Positions 36,831 to 46,749 of a stretch of DNA of 64,000 nucleotides are shown here, piece by piece. Numbering within the stretch: position 1 is the first letter of the stretch; every line of letters begins with the position of its first letter. A program made the position numbers and the translations under genes. Source of the DNA: Enterocloster alcoholdehydrogenati (GTDB lineage: Bacteria > Bacillota > Clostridia > Lachnospirales > Lachnospiraceae); contig NZ_BLTJ01000004.1 in assembly GCF_013282095.1 (NCBI RefSeq), forward strand, positions 124,001 to 188,000. Direction: 5' to 3'. Below the pieces are notes generated by a model. The model searched no databases and was not told the origin of the DNA. It was given only the letters and a program-made list of their open reading frames with translations.

Positions 36831-37781
36831 ATGTTTGGTGTGATCGGAGGATTTATGGCATTTATTATTATTGCGGTTATTATTCTGGTGATTCTTTCAT
36901 CCTGTATCCGTATTGTGCCCCAGGCCCAGGCTCTGGTGGTAGAGCGGCTGGGAGGATATCTTGGAACCTATGGCGTGGGTGTTCATTTTCTGATGCCCTT
37001 TGTGGATCGTGTGGCCAAAAAGGTCAATCTGAAGGAACAGGTAGAGGATTTTCCGCCCCAGCCTGTAATCACAAAGGATAATGTTACCATGCAGATCGAT
37101 ACAGTAGTCTTTTTCTACATTACAGATCCCAAGATGTATGCGTACGGTGTGGAACGGCCGATTCTGGCAATCGAAAATCTGACAGCTACTACTTTAAGAA
37201 ATATCATCGGAGATCTGGAACTGGATGAAACGCTGACCTCCCGTGAGACCATCAATGCAAAGATGCAGGAGTCTTTGGACATTGCAACGGATCCCTGGGG
37301 CATTAAGGTGACCCGTGTGGAACTTAAGAATATTATACCGCCGGCTGCGATCCAGGAAGCCATGGAGAAGCAGATGAAGGCGGAGCGTGAGCGCCGTGAA
37401 GCCATCTTAAAGGCAGAGGGAGAGAAGAAGTCCATGATCCTGGTGGCGGAGGGCAATAAAGAGTCTGCCGTACTGAACGCGGAGGCGGAGAAGGAGGCGG
37501 CAATCCTCCGGGCAGAAGCAGAGAAGGAGAAAAAGATCAAGGAGGCAGAAGGCCAGGCAGAGGCCATCCGCACCGTGCAGCAGGCAACTGCGGAAGGCAT
37601 CCGCTATATCAAGGATGCAGGGGCAGATGAAGCTGTGCTCCAGCTTAAGAGCCTGGAGGCTTTTATAGCGGCGGCTGACGGCAGAGCCACCAAGATCATC
37701 ATTCCCTCCGAGATCCAGGGGATTGCAGGCCTTGTAAAGTCCATCACAGAGGTGGCGGGAGAGGGAAAGGCCGGGAAGTAA
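36831..37781 (+). CDS. SPFH/band 7 (stomatin-like) membrane protein
   Basis: A 316-residue protein with one N-terminal membrane helix (FMAFIIIAVIILVILSSCI). The SPFH domain covers residues about 25-180 (RIVPQAQALVVERLGGYLGTY, FPPQPVITKDNVTMQIDTVVF). A long Glu/Ala/Lys coiled coil at about 175-255 is formed by repeats such as LNAEAEKEAAILRAEAEKE. It is closest to the stomatin/QmcA branch, which assembles ring-like complexes on the membrane with NfeD proteins and controls proteases or lipid domains. Confidence 0.92.
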   Translation: MFGVIGGFMAFIIIAVIILVILSSCIRIVPQAQALVVERLGGYLGTYGVGVHFLMPFVDRVAKKVNLKEQVEDFPPQPVITKDNVTMQIDTVVFFYITDPKMYAYGVERPILAIENLTATTLRNIIGDLELDETLTSRETINAKMQESLDIATDPWGIKVTRVELKNIIPPAAIQEAMEKQMKAERERREAILKAEGEKKSMILVAEGNKESAVLNAEAEKEAAILRAEAEKEKKIKEAEGQAEAIRTVQQATAEGIRYIKDAGADEAVLQLKSLEAFIAAADGRATKIIIPSEIQGIAGLVKSITEVAGEGKAGK

Positions 37782-37845
37782 GCCTAAACAGACGGCCCCG
37801 GCGTTACAGACAGAAAAATCATGACGGATATGAGGAGATAATGGA

Positions 37846-39243
37846 ATGGATGCGGAATGCAGGGGAAAGAAAACGCAGGTAAATGGAATCACAGAGGGGA
37901 GTATTTTCGGACAGCTCCTGCTGTTTTTCTTTCCTATTTTATTTGGAACATTTTTCCAGCAGCTGTATAATACGGCGGACGCTGTGGTGGTAGGACGTTT
38001 TGTGGGAAAACAGGCTCTGGCGGCGGTAGGCGGAACTACCAGCACTCTGATCAATCTGATGGTAGGTTTTTTCGTAGGACTGTCCAGCGGCGCTACGGTG
38101 GTTATTTCACAGTACTATGGGGCAAAGAAGGCGGATAAGGTGCACTGGGCGGTTCATACTTCCGTGGCCTTTTCCCTCATAGGCGGGATCTGCTTTATGG
38201 TGATCGGCCTTGTGGGAGCCAGATGGGCCCTGACGGCCATGCACACACCGGAGGATGTAATGGACCATGCGGTGACATACATCCGCATCTATTTCCTGGG
38301 AATGATCCCGAATCTTCTTTATAATATGGGAGCGGGTATCCTGCGGGCAGTGGGGGACTCGAAACGGCCTTTATATTTCCTCATAGGGAGCTGCTTTGTG
38401 AACATTGTGCTGGATGTGCTTTTAGTGGCTGGGTTCCATATGGGAGTGGGAGGAGCGGCGTTGGCAACCATTTCCTCGCAGCTTTTCTCCGCCATTATGG
38501 TGATCTGGTGCCTGACACATACAGAAGATATGTATAAGGTGGAGTGGAAGAAGGTAAAGATCGACGGCCGTATGCTTCAGCGGATCGTGCGCATCGGTAT
38601 CCCGGCGGGAATGCAGTCGGTGATGTATAATATATCCAACATTATCATCCAGGCCGGAGTCAACAACCTGGGTACGGACAACGTAACCGCTTGGGCGACC
38701 TACGGAAAGGTAGATGGACTGTACTGGATGATGATCAATGCTCTGGGCATCTCTGTTACGACCTTTGTAGGACAGAACTTCGGAGCCAGGAGAATGGACC
38801 GGGTGCGTAAGGGCGCCGGGGCCTGTATGGCTATCGGTGTGATTCTTACAGCAGCTGTATCAATTGGCCTGTATTTTTGGGGCTACCTGTTTGTGGAACT
38901 TTTTACGGCTGACCAGCAGGTGCAGCAGATCAGCATGGATCTGATCCGCTTCATGGCGCCCACGTATATTACCTATATCACCATTGAGATCCTTTCGGGT
39001 ACGCTGCGCGGCGTGGGAGATGCCTGGATGCCGCTTATTATTACCGGCATAGGCGTCTGCCTGGTGCGTGTCCTGTGGATCATTTGTGCCATGCCTCATT
39101 TCCAGTCTATTCTGGCGGCGGCCTTCTGTTATCCTCTGACCTGGACTTTAAGTTCCATCGCCTTTGTGGTGTATTACTATTTCTTCAGCAGCTTAAAGCG
39201 GGTGGATTTAAAGAAAATTCTTTTGAAACGTCGGTATAGATAG
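37846..39243 (+). CDS. MATE family exporter
   Basis: A 465-residue twelve-helix exporter, with LFFFPILFGTFFQQLYNTADAVVVGRFVGKQALAAVGG at the N-terminus and the second-half GIPAGMQSVMYNISNIIIQ. It is similar in layout to the MATE protein at 20890 (shared FFQQLYN..D..VVGR core), so the two may be paralogues. It starts 64 bases after the SPFH gene with GAGGAG before the ATG. The substrate is unknown. Co-transcription with NfeD-SPFH is possible, since no terminator lies between. Confidence 0.9.
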   Translation: MDAECRGKKTQVNGITEGSIFGQLLLFFFPILFGTFFQQLYNTADAVVVGRFVGKQALAAVGGTTSTLINLMVGFFVGLSSGATVVISQYYGAKKADKVHWAVHTSVAFSLIGGICFMVIGLVGARWALTAMHTPEDVMDHAVTYIRIYFLGMIPNLLYNMGAGILRAVGDSKRPLYFLIGSCFVNIVLDVLLVAGFHMGVGGAALATISSQLFSAIMVIWCLTHTEDMYKVEWKKVKIDGRMLQRIVRIGIPAGMQSVMYNISNIIIQAGVNNLGTDNVTAWATYGKVDGLYWMMINALGISVTTFVGQNFGARRMDRVRKGAGACMAIGVILTAAVSIGLYFWGYLFVELFTADQQVQQISMDLIRFMAPTYITYITIEILSGTLRGVGDAWMPLIITGIGVCLVRVLWIICAMPHFQSILAAAFCYPLTWTLSSIAFVVYYYFFSSLKRVDLKKILLKRRYR

Positions 39244-39253
39244 GAAAGAGAGG

Positions 39254-39290
39254 GATAAACTTCCTGTATAATGATTACAGGAGGTTTATC
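39254..39290 (+). promoter_or_regulatory. 15-bp hairpin enclosing the ribosome site of the HPr-like gene
   Basis: Arms 39254-39268 and 39276-39290 pair over all 15 positions (one G-U) around a 7-base loop. The AGGAGG ribosome site (39279-39284) lies inside the 3' arm, one base short of the ATG at 39292. It could be a translation-control hairpin. Read as DNA, it is also a palindrome around TATAAT (39267-39272), which could be a repressor site over a -10 box, although no -35 is apparent. Confidence 0.7.
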
Positions 39291-39291
39291 T

Positions 39292-39474
39292 ATGACATCA
39301 GGAGAGGTTGTTTTCAAAAATGTGGAGGAGATCATCTGTTTTGTGAACCAGGCTGAGAAGGTGTGCTGGGACGTGGATGTCTGCCTGGGGAGTTGTGTGG
39401 TAGACGGAAAGTCTTTGCTGGGGGTCATGAGCTTCGGCACGGGAAAGCGGCTGAGAGTAGTGATCCACGACTGA
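39292..39474 (+). CDS. HPr-like protein without the phosphorylated histidine
   Basis: A 60-residue protein with the HPr fold pattern: FKNVEEIICFVNQAEK helix, a middle strand with CVVDGKSLLGVMSF (equivalent to the Ser-46 helix of HPr) and a final strand LRVVIHD. The GLHARPA segment with the catalytic His15 is absent; the segment there reads VCWDVDVCLGS. It therefore cannot act as a PTS phosphocarrier in the usual way, but Ser in KSLLG could still be an HPr-kinase-like target. Such short HPr relatives occur in Clostridia and their role is unknown. ATG 39292 has AGGAGG seven bases upstream, inside a strong hairpin. Confidence 0.75.
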   Translation: MTSGEVVFKNVEEIICFVNQAEKVCWDVDVCLGSCVVDGKSLLGVMSFGTGKRLRVVIHD

Positions 39475-39526
39475 ATCGCTGCAAAATGATCCCTATGGGG
39501 GAAGATGAGGAAAGGAAGCGATACTG

Positions 39527-40360
39527 ATGATACAGGATATTGAGCCAAAGAAATATGATCCGGCCTTTAAAAGACGCAGGCCCAAGGATGAGGATATACT
39601 GCTTCATTACGAATACAATAAAGTCATGCTGATAAAGGAGGGAGAAGGCTGTCGTCTCCCTTCTTTTAAAGACTTAAAGGACGAGGGCAGCTTTAAGGAA
39701 AACGCATATTACCTTTTTTCCATTGACGGAACGGGATATTTTCTGTCAGATGACGCAAGGCTGCCAGAATTTGGCGGCTTTGTGATGGAAGGGCTGCAGA
39801 TCTTCCGGTTTTTTGAGCCTATGGAGGCTGCCTTTGCCGGGATTACGGGAAGCCAGATCTATCGCTGGCGGGAAAGCAGGAGGTTCTGCGGCTGCTGCGG
39901 CGGAAAAATGGAGCCGGGTACAAAGGAGCGGTCCATGGTCTGCACGGCTTGCGGCCACACGGAGTATCCGAAGATAAGTCCTGCAGTGATTGTTGCCATT
40001 AAAAACGGGGATAAGCTTCTTATGTCCCGGTACGCCAGAGGAACCTACCGCAATTTTGCCCTGATTGCAGGGTATCTGGAGGTGGGAGAAACCTTTGAGG
40101 ACTGCGTCAGACGGGAGGTAATGGAAGAGGTTGGCCTTAAGGTGAAAAATATCCGTTACTATAAAAGCCAGCCCTGGGCCTTTTCCGATACCGTGATGAT
40201 CGGTTTTGTGGCGGATCTTGACGGGGATGATGCCATCCGTCTGGAAGAAGAGGAACTGGCGGAGGCTGGCTGGTATACCAGGGATGAGATTGTGGAATAC
40301 CCGCCCTATATCAGTGTGGGACATGAGATGATGAAAGCGTTTAAGGAAGGAAAGCTCTGA
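39527..40360 (+). CDS. nudC: NAD+ diphosphatase-like Nudix hydrolase (NudC type)
   Basis: A 277-residue Nudix enzyme. An N-terminal domain is followed by a zinc ribbon (FCGCCGGKM, then VCTACGHTEYP, two C-x2-C pairs). The Nudix box runs from about residue 183 (GYLEVGETFEDC then REVMEEVGL), and the NudC signature is nearly intact as SQPWAFSDT. NudC splits NADH into NMNH and AMP and removes NAD caps from RNA in other bacteria. The stop overlaps the next gene's ATG by one base, so the two are coupled. Confidence 0.88.
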   Translation: MIQDIEPKKYDPAFKRRRPKDEDILLHYEYNKVMLIKEGEGCRLPSFKDLKDEGSFKENAYYLFSIDGTGYFLSDDARLPEFGGFVMEGLQIFRFFEPMEAAFAGITGSQIYRWRESRRFCGCCGGKMEPGTKERSMVCTACGHTEYPKISPAVIVAIKNGDKLLMSRYARGTYRNFALIAGYLEVGETFEDCVRREVMEEVGLKVKNIRYYKSQPWAFSDTVMIGFVADLDGDDAIRLEEEELAEAGWYTRDEIVEYPPYISVGHEMMKAFKEGKL

Positions 40361-41031
40361 TGAGGAAAAAGAAGTACATATTATTCGATCTGGATGGAAC
40401 GCTGACTGATCCGAAGGAAGGGATTACAAAATCGGTGCAGCATTCCCTTCGCCGCTTTGGGATTGAGGAGGAAAATCTGGATGCGCTCTGCCCGTTTATC
40501 GGCCCGCCCCTAAGAGACAGCTACATGAAGTTTTACGGGTTTTCAGAAGAACAGGCAACAGAAGCCATAGGGGTATACCGGGAGTATTTCTGTAAGGATG
40601 GCTGGGTGCAGAATAAGGTATACCCAGGTATCCGCAGGCTGCTTAAAGATTTAAGGTCGGCGGGCAGGAAACTGTATGTAGCTACTTCCAAGCCGGAGCC
40701 GTTTGCGGTGCAGATACTGGAGCATTTTGAACTGGCAGAGTTTTTTGACTTTATCGGCGGAGCGGATTTAGAGGAAACGCGGGTGAGAAAAGGGGATGTG
40801 ATCGGCTATGTCCGAACACGCTGCGGCCTGCTGCAGAACGCCCGGAACGGGATTGCAAAGACGGACATGGTGATGGTAGGCGACAGGGAATATGATGTAC
40901 TGGGGGCGAGAGAACAGGGGATCGGGTCTATCGGAGTGCTGTATGGGTACGGAAGCAGAGAGGAACTTGAGGGCTGCCGCGCAGAGCGGATCGCACAGAC
41001 CGTAGAGGAACTGAGGGGAATCCTTTTGTGA
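40360..41031 (+). CDS. HAD-superfamily phosphatase (phosphoglycolate phosphatase-like)
   Basis: A 223-residue HAD hydrolase. Motif I is FDLDGTLTDP with both Asp residues, motif II is ATSKPEP, and motif III/IV is VMVGDREYDVLGA. A helical cap with IGPPLRDSYMKFYG identifies the phosphoglycolate phosphatase/PpaX-like subfamily. The substrate could be phosphoglycolate, pyrophosphate or a nucleotide monophosphate; the sequence does not decide. It is coupled to the Nudix gene, which suggests phosphorylated-metabolite clean-up. Confidence 0.88.
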   Translation: MRKKKYILFDLDGTLTDPKEGITKSVQHSLRRFGIEEENLDALCPFIGPPLRDSYMKFYGFSEEQATEAIGVYREYFCKDGWVQNKVYPGIRRLLKDLRSAGRKLYVATSKPEPFAVQILEHFELAEFFDFIGGADLEETRVRKGDVIGYVRTRCGLLQNARNGIAKTDMVMVGDREYDVLGAREQGIGSIGVLYGYGSREELEGCRAERIAQTVEELRGILL

Positions 41032-41081
41032 AAGGTTTAAATGTATAACCTGAATTTATGATAACCATTCCCTTTATACAT

Positions 41082-41110
41082 TTGACAAATAAAATAATGG
41101 TTGCTATTAT
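41082..41110 (+). promoter_or_regulatory. ilvN promoter
   Basis: TTGACA (41082-41087), 17 bases, TATTAT (41105-41110). The leader of about 95 bases contains a 7-bp hairpin TTCCTGC/GCAGGAA but no T-box and no leader peptide rich in branched-chain codons. Confidence 0.75.
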
Positions 41111-41210
41111 AAAAACTAATATGCGGCACGGGGAATTTTCAGACAAATTCCTGCAAAGAAACAGCAGGAAAACGGCTGAGAGACAATGGGCCGATATGGA
41201 GGAATCAGAT

Positions 41211-41717
41211 ATGATGGATGACAGAATCGTATTGTCACTCCTGGTAGACAATACGGCCGGTGTTCTGGCCCGTGTGGCCGGTCTTTTCAGCCGCCGCGGC
41301 TACAATATTGAAAGTCTGACGGTAGGCGTTACGGCAGACCCCAGATATTCCAGGATGACCGTAGTGTCTCTGGGGGATCAGACCGTTCTGGAACAGATCA
41401 AGAATCAGCTGGACAAGCTGGAGGATGTAAGGGATATTAAGGAATTAAAACCGGACCGCTCCGTATACAGGGAGCTGATGATGATTAAGGTCAGAGCCAA
41501 TGCCCAGGACCGTCAGGCAGTCAGCGCCATATCGAACATTTTCCGCGCTACCATCGTAGATGTGGGCAGGGATTCTCTGACCGTCATGCTGACAGGCGAT
41601 CAGTCGAAGCTGGATGCTCTGATCAATCTGTTAGAGGACTATGAGATTCTGGAACTGGCCCGTACGGGACTGACCGGACTGGAACGGGGCAGCGAAGATA
41701 TCCGCTATCTGCCTTAA
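41211..41717 (+). CDS. ilvN: Acetolactate synthase small (regulatory) subunit
   Basis: A 168-residue regulatory subunit of acetohydroxyacid synthase. It starts MMDDRIVLSLLVDNTAGVL, an ACT domain with RVAGLFSRRGYNIESL, the valine-binding feedback region, followed by the second ACT-like half (VRANAQDRQAVSAI). Length is typical for the long IlvN/IlvH type. The catalytic subunit gene ilvB is not adjacent. I chose ATG 41211, six bases after GGAGGAA; the longer frame from 41058 would run through the promoter and leader. ilvC follows 102 bases downstream. Confidence 0.93.
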   Translation: MMDDRIVLSLLVDNTAGVLARVAGLFSRRGYNIESLTVGVTADPRYSRMTVVSLGDQTVLEQIKNQLDKLEDVRDIKELKPDRSVYRELMMIKVRANAQDRQAVSAISNIFRATIVDVGRDSLTVMLTGDQSKLDALINLLEDYEILELARTGLTGLERGSEDIRYLP

Positions 41718-41765
41718 AAGGCGCAGGCGGCTGGAGTATGATTACATAGCAGGTTATACCATTAA

Positions 41766-42839
<1,074 letters not shown>

Positions 42840-42868
42840 AACATAACCGTCCACAGGGCGAAAAAGGG

Positions 42869-42920
42869 ATCCAAAGAAAGAGGCGGGTTTGCCCGCAGGC
42901 TTCTCTTTGGATTCTTTTTT
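42869..42920 (+). terminator. Intrinsic terminator after ilvC
   Basis: ATCCAAAGA (42869-42877) pairs with TCTTTGGAT (42904-42912), with an inner GCGGG/CCCGC stem, followed by six Ts at 42915-42920. Confidence 0.88.
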
Positions 42921-42928
42921 GTATTTAT

Positions 42929-42956
42929 TGAAACTTCCGCATCCGTTTTTGTATCT
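42929..42956 (+). promoter_or_regulatory. Candidate ECF-sigma autoregulatory promoter
   Basis: TGAAAC (42929-42934), 16 bases, GTATCT (42951-42956). TGAAAC with a CGTATC-like -10 is the pattern used by SigV/SigW-type ECF factors. It lies before the sigma gene. A 7-bp hairpin GAGAGGA/TCCTCTC (42966-42988) follows in the leader. Confidence 0.5.
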
Positions 42957-43012
42957 ATACATACAGAGAGGAACAGACTGCTCCTCTCAATATACAGATG
43001 GAAGGTAATCTC

Positions 43013-43501
43013 ATGAGACAGGATCTGTACGAAACAATCACCGCATATATCATCGAACACCAGAATCAGTTTTACCGTTTGGCTTACAGCTATGTACGCA
43101 ATCAGGAGGATGCGCTGGACGCAGTGCAGAATGCGGTCTGCAAGGCGCTTGAGCACTATGGCGCGCTGAAGAATGAACAGGCGATCAGAACCTGGTTTTA
43201 CCGCATCCTGGTCAACGAAAGCCTTGGGATCTTAAAAAAGAAGAAAACGGAGTTTCTTTCAGACGGAGAGGACTGGGATATCCCTTATCACGAAAAGGGT
43301 TATGATGCAGAGGATGATCTGTATGAGCAGATCCAGCGTTTGGAGGAACAAACCCAGACCATCATAAAACTTCGTTTCTTTGAAGAATTGTCTTTAAAAG
43401 AAGTGGCAGAGATCACGGGGCTTAATTTGAACACGGTAAAGACGAAGCTGTATCGGGGATTGAAACAGTTAAAGGAGAATATTCAGGAGGTGGAAGCATG
43501 A
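43013..43501 (+). CDS. ECF-type RNA polymerase sigma factor (SigV-like)
   Basis: A 162-residue sigma-70 family factor with only regions 2 and 4. Region 2 includes RLAYSYVRNQEDALDAVQNA and the IRTWFYRILVN helix; region 4 includes IIKLRFFEELSLKEVA followed by GLNLNTVKTKLYRG. It overlaps by four bases with a gene for an RsiV-like membrane protein, the arrangement of sigV-rsiV. I chose ATG 43013, with GGAAGG seven bases upstream; ATG 42998 is possible. It probably directs its own promoter and envelope-stress genes. Confidence 0.9.
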   Translation: MRQDLYETITAYIIEHQNQFYRLAYSYVRNQEDALDAVQNAVCKALEHYGALKNEQAIRTWFYRILVNESLGILKKKKTEFLSDGEDWDIPYHEKGYDAEDDLYEQIQRLEEQTQTIIKLRFFEELSLKEVAEITGLNLNTVKTKLYRGLKQLKENIQEVEA

Positions 43502-44376
43502 ATCGAATGGAGGATGCGAAGAAAAAGTACGAAGACATACCTGTGCCGGAGGCGCTTGGACAGCGGGTGCAGGCAGCTGTTGCACGGTCAAAGAAGCAGC
43601 AGAGAAAGAAACGGATCACGCGCCTGTTTTACAGGGCGGCCGGCAGAAGCCTGACAGCCGCTGCGGCCGTGGTGGCTGTCTTTACCCTGATGGTAAATAC
43701 AAATACCGTATTTGCGGATACGGTCAGCGAGATTCCTGTTATAGGCGCGGCGGCTAGGCTTTTGACCTTCCGTTCTTTTACGGAGGAAAATGAGGATATG
43801 AAGATTGCGGTCGAGGTACCTGAAATTGAGACGATAGAGCAGGATACGGGCGGTCTGGCCGATTCCATAAACCAGGAGATCTACAGGCTGTGTCTGGAAT
43901 ATGTCGAGGGGGCAAAGAAGCGGGCGGTGGAATACAGAGAGGCCTTTTTGGCCACAGGAGGGACAAAAGAGGAGTGGGCGGCCCACAATATAGAGATACG
44001 GGTGTGGTATGAACTGAAGTCGCAGACAGCCGATCGGATTTCCTTTGTGGTGCGGGGGACGGAAAACTGGTCATCTGCTTATAGTGAAAGAAAATATTAC
44101 AATCTGGATCTGAAAAACGGAAAACGTCTGTCGTTAAAGGATATACTGGGAGAGGATTATAAAAAGATTGCGGATAACGCTGTCCGTTCTCAGATACCTG
44201 AAAAAGAGCGTGAAACAGGTTTGAAGTTCTGGACAGCGGAGGAAGGCGGCTTTAATGGCATCACAGACGAGACACCTTTTTATATCAATGAGGCAGGGGA
44301 GCCGGTAGTGGTGTTTGCGCCCTATGAGATCGCTCCCGGCGCGGCGGGAGAAGTGGAGTTTGTCATCAAAGGATAA
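43498..44376 (+). CDS. RsiV-like anti-sigma factor with DUF3298 sensor domain
   Basis: A 292-residue single-pass membrane protein. The cytoplasmic N-terminus (about 50 residues, including IPVPEALGQRVQAAVARSKK) should bind the sigma factor. A membrane helix follows at about 53-72 (LTAAAAVVAVFTLMV). The external C-terminal part resembles the DUF4163/DUF3298 pair of RsiV (VRVWYELKSQ-like strand, YNLDLKNGKRLSLKDIL, EAGEPVVVFAPYEIAPG). In Bacillus RsiV binds lysozyme through DUF3298 and is then cleaved to release SigV. The same role, sensing host lysozyme, is plausible here but inferred from family only. Confidence 0.85.
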   Translation: MNRMEDAKKKYEDIPVPEALGQRVQAAVARSKKQQRKKRITRLFYRAAGRSLTAAAAVVAVFTLMVNTNTVFADTVSEIPVIGAAARLLTFRSFTEENEDMKIAVEVPEIETIEQDTGGLADSINQEIYRLCLEYVEGAKKRAVEYREAFLATGGTKEEWAAHNIEIRVWYELKSQTADRISFVVRGTENWSSAYSERKYYNLDLKNGKRLSLKDILGEDYKKIADNAVRSQIPEKERETGLKFWTAEEGGFNGITDETPFYINEAGEPVVVFAPYEIAPGAAGEVEFVIKG

Positions 44377-44423
44377 GACACAGCCCGTCCATATGGCTGC
44401 ACAATCAGTCTGCGGCGCGGTTT

Positions 44424-45305
44424 TTAATATAAAAATTCCAAAAAGGTTTTAAGGGCCATGGCCTGATTTCCGGTATGATAGGCGAAACCGATGGTTCGCC
44501 TGTGGATAGGAGCCTGAAGGGGGAGCTCGATGAAAGCGCCGCTGTCAAGCTCCTTTTGCACCAGTTCACGGATGACGCAGGCGATCCCGAGTCCGATTTT
44601 TGCAAATTCGATCAGAAGATCCATGGCAGTGACCTCCAAAATCTGATGGGGGGAAATAGAGTGCTCCGCCATGTATTCGTCCACATGGGTTCTGGTTATA
44701 TTGCTCTGATCTAAGAGCATGATATTTCCCGTCTCGAATACATTGGTGTCCCGGCCCTCCCGCAGATAAAGATTTTCCAGATAGGTAGGGGTTGTGACAA
44801 AGGTATCCTGAATCTCCATCACAGGGATAAAGGACAGATCTTTGCGGGAAGAAGGCTCTGCGATCAGTCCCAGATCCAGCTTGCGCTGCTCCAGCCGTGT
44901 GATGGTCTGGGCCGTGGACTGGCTTTCAATGGTTATCTTCATATGGGGATACTGATCGATAAAGGTCTTAAGATAGGGAAGGAGCACATACTTGCAAAGG
45001 GTATTGCTGACGCCGATGCGCAGATGGCCGATGTCAAATTCCTGAATACGTTTCAATTCCTGTTCACCCCGGTTTAGAGCATCAAAGGCTTCGGCGGCGT
45101 GTTCAAAGAGAACCTGGCCCTCAGGCGTAAGCTGAACTCCTCTGGAGCTGCGGCTGAACAGGGAAAGGCCCAGGCTGTCCTCTAATTTACTGATGGCTTT
45201 GCTGATAGCCGGCTGGCTGATATAAAGCTCCCTGGCGGCGCGGGAAATATTTCCGGTTCGTGCCACTTCATAAAATATTTTGTACTGAGAAAGATTCTGA
45301 TCCAT
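44424..45305 (-). CDS. LysR family transcriptional regulator (divergent from leuCD)
   Basis: A 293-residue LysR protein. The helix-turn-helix is ARTGNISRAARELYISQPAIS, followed by LEDSLGLSLFSRSSRGVQLT and a C-terminal effector domain. ATG at 45305 has AGGAGC seven bases upstream on the minus strand; the longer frame to 45335 lacks this. It is divergent from leuC across about 150 bases of AT-rich sequence, so leuCD is the likely target, perhaps with isopropylmalate as effector as in other LysR-leu systems. That last point is inference. Confidence 0.85.
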   Translation of the reverse strand: MDQNLSQYKIFYEVARTGNISRAARELYISQPAISKAISKLEDSLGLSLFSRSSRGVQLTPEGQVLFEHAAEAFDALNRGEQELKRIQEFDIGHLRIGVSNTLCKYVLLPYLKTFIDQYPHMKITIESQSTAQTITRLEQRKLDLGLIAEPSSRKDLSFIPVMEIQDTFVTTPTYLENLYLREGRDTNVFETGNIMLLDQSNITRTHVDEYMAEHSISPHQILEVTAMDLLIEFAKIGLGIACVIRELVQKELDSGAFIELPLQAPIHRRTIGFAYHTGNQAMALKTFLEFLY

Positions 45306-45459
45306 GATCCACGCTCCTGTATAATATTTTTTCATATGTACTATTCATATTATATATTTTTATTATAACAGTACCTGTGATAAAATGTAAAGTACAGAAA
45401 TAAAGAACCTATTATATGGCAGGATGCAAATACCGGCCATCAGTGAGGAGGATAAAGCG
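45306..45459. promoter_or_regulatory. Divergent LysR/leuC control region
   Basis: An AT-rich 154 bases containing several partial dyads (for example CATAT words around 45332-45350 and two GTAC words near 45371 and 45391). A LysR operator is expected here, but I cannot pick the exact site. AGGAGGAT at 45446-45453 is the leuC ribosome site. Confidence 0.4.
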
Positions 45460-46722
45460 ATGGGAATGACCATGACCCAAAAGATATTAGCCGCTCACGC
45501 GGGGCTTTCGGAGGTAAAGGCGGGACAGCTGATCGAAGCGGATCTGGATCTGGTGCTGGGAAATGATATTACCTCTCCAGTAGCCATAAACGAAATGAAA
45601 AAGATGAACCGGCAGACGGTTTTTGATAAGGATAAGATCGCCCTTGTCATGGATCATTTTATACCTAATAAGGATATTAAATCTGCGGAAAACTGCAAAT
45701 GCTGCCGTGATTTTGCCTGTCGCCATGAGATCAGCCATTATTTTGACGTAGGAGAGATGGGGATTGAACACGCCCTTCTTCCGGAAAAGGGACTGGTGGT
45801 TGCAGGCGATGCGGTGATCGGCGCGGATTCCCATACCTGTACATATGGAGCTCTGGGAGCTTTTTCTACCGGTGTGGGAAGCACCGATATGGCGGCCGCC
45901 ATGGTAACGGGAAAGGCATGGTTTAAGGTTCCGTCTGCCATTCGCTTTGAGCTGGTAGGAAAGCCCTCCAAATGGGTTTCAGGCAAGGATGTGATCCTGC
46001 ATATTATCGGTATGATTGGCGTGGACGGGGCGCTTTACCGCTCCATGGAATTTACCGGTGAAGGCATTAGGCATCTGTCCATGGACGACCGCTTTACCAT
46101 CTGCAACATGGCCATTGAAGCCGGAGGAAAGAACGGTATTTTCCCTGTGGATGATACGGCAATTCAGTATATGAAGGAACACTCAAAGAGAGGCTTTAGT
46201 GTATATGAGGCAGATGCGGATGCAGAGTATGATGAGACGTATGTGATTGATCTGTCAGAATTGAAGCCTACTGTATCATTTCCGCATCTGCCATCCAATA
46301 CAAAGACCGTTGATCAGGCGGGCGATATAAAGATTGACCAGGCGGTAATCGGCTCCTGTACCAATGGGCGGATCGGAGATATCCGTGCAGCGGCAAAGAT
46401 CCTGAAAGGGAAAAAGGTGGCAAAGGGCGTTCGCTGCATTGTGATCCCGGCAACCCAGTCCATTTACCTTCAGGCTATGAGAGAGGGGCTTTTGGAGATC
46501 TTTATCGAGGCCGGCGCTGTGGTGAGTACACCTACCTGCGGCCCCTGCCTTGGGGGATATATGGGAATTCTGGCAGCCGGTGAGAGATGTATTTCCACTA
46601 CAAACCGCAATTTCGTAGGACGTATGGGCCATGTGGATTCGGAGATTTATCTGGCAAGTCCGGCCGTAGCGGCAGCCAGCGCTGTGGCAGGAAAGATCAC
46701 AGTTCCCGGCGATGAAATATAA
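45460..46722 (+). CDS. leuC: 3-isopropylmalate dehydratase large subunit
   Basis: A 420-residue LeuC of the shorter (archaeal/clostridial) type. The [4Fe-4S] ligands are C300 ([10 protein letters not shown]) and C360/C363 (TCGPCLGG). [21 protein letters not shown] is the substrate-loop motif. With LeuD it isomerises 2- to 3-isopropylmalate in leucine synthesis; enzymes of this subgroup may also act on citramalate for isoleucine synthesis. ATG 45460 is preceded by GAGGAGGAT; the longer frame from 45424 has no ribosome site. leuD follows 27 bases later; leuA and leuB are not in the window. Confidence 0.93.
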   Translation: MGMTMTQKILAAHAGLSEVKAGQLIEADLDLVLGNDITSPVAINEMKKMNRQTVFDKDKIALVMDHFIPNKDIKSAENCKCCRDFACRHEISHYFDVGEMGIEHALLPEKGLVVAGDAVIGADSHTCTYGALGAFSTGVGSTDMAAAMVTGKAWFKVPSAIRFELVGKPSKWVSGKDVILHIIGMIGVDGALYRSMEFTGEGIRHLSMDDRFTICNMAIEAGGKNGIFPVDDTAIQYMKEHSKRGFSVYEADADAEYDETYVIDLSELKPTVSFPHLPSNTKTVDQAGDIKIDQAVIGSCTNGRIGDIRAAAKILKGKKVAKGVRCIVIPATQSIYLQAMREGLLEIFIEAGAVVSTPTCGPCLGGYMGILAAGERCISTTNRNFVGRMGHVDSEIYLASPAVAAASAVAGKITVPGDEI

Positions 46723-46749
46723 AAGGCAGGGAAAAGAAGGGAGAACAGC

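Noticed and set aside
41110-41210. T-box or leader-peptide attenuator before ilvN
   Set aside because: No T-box consensus, no run of Leu/Ile/Val codons and no terminator with a U-run; only a short hairpin.
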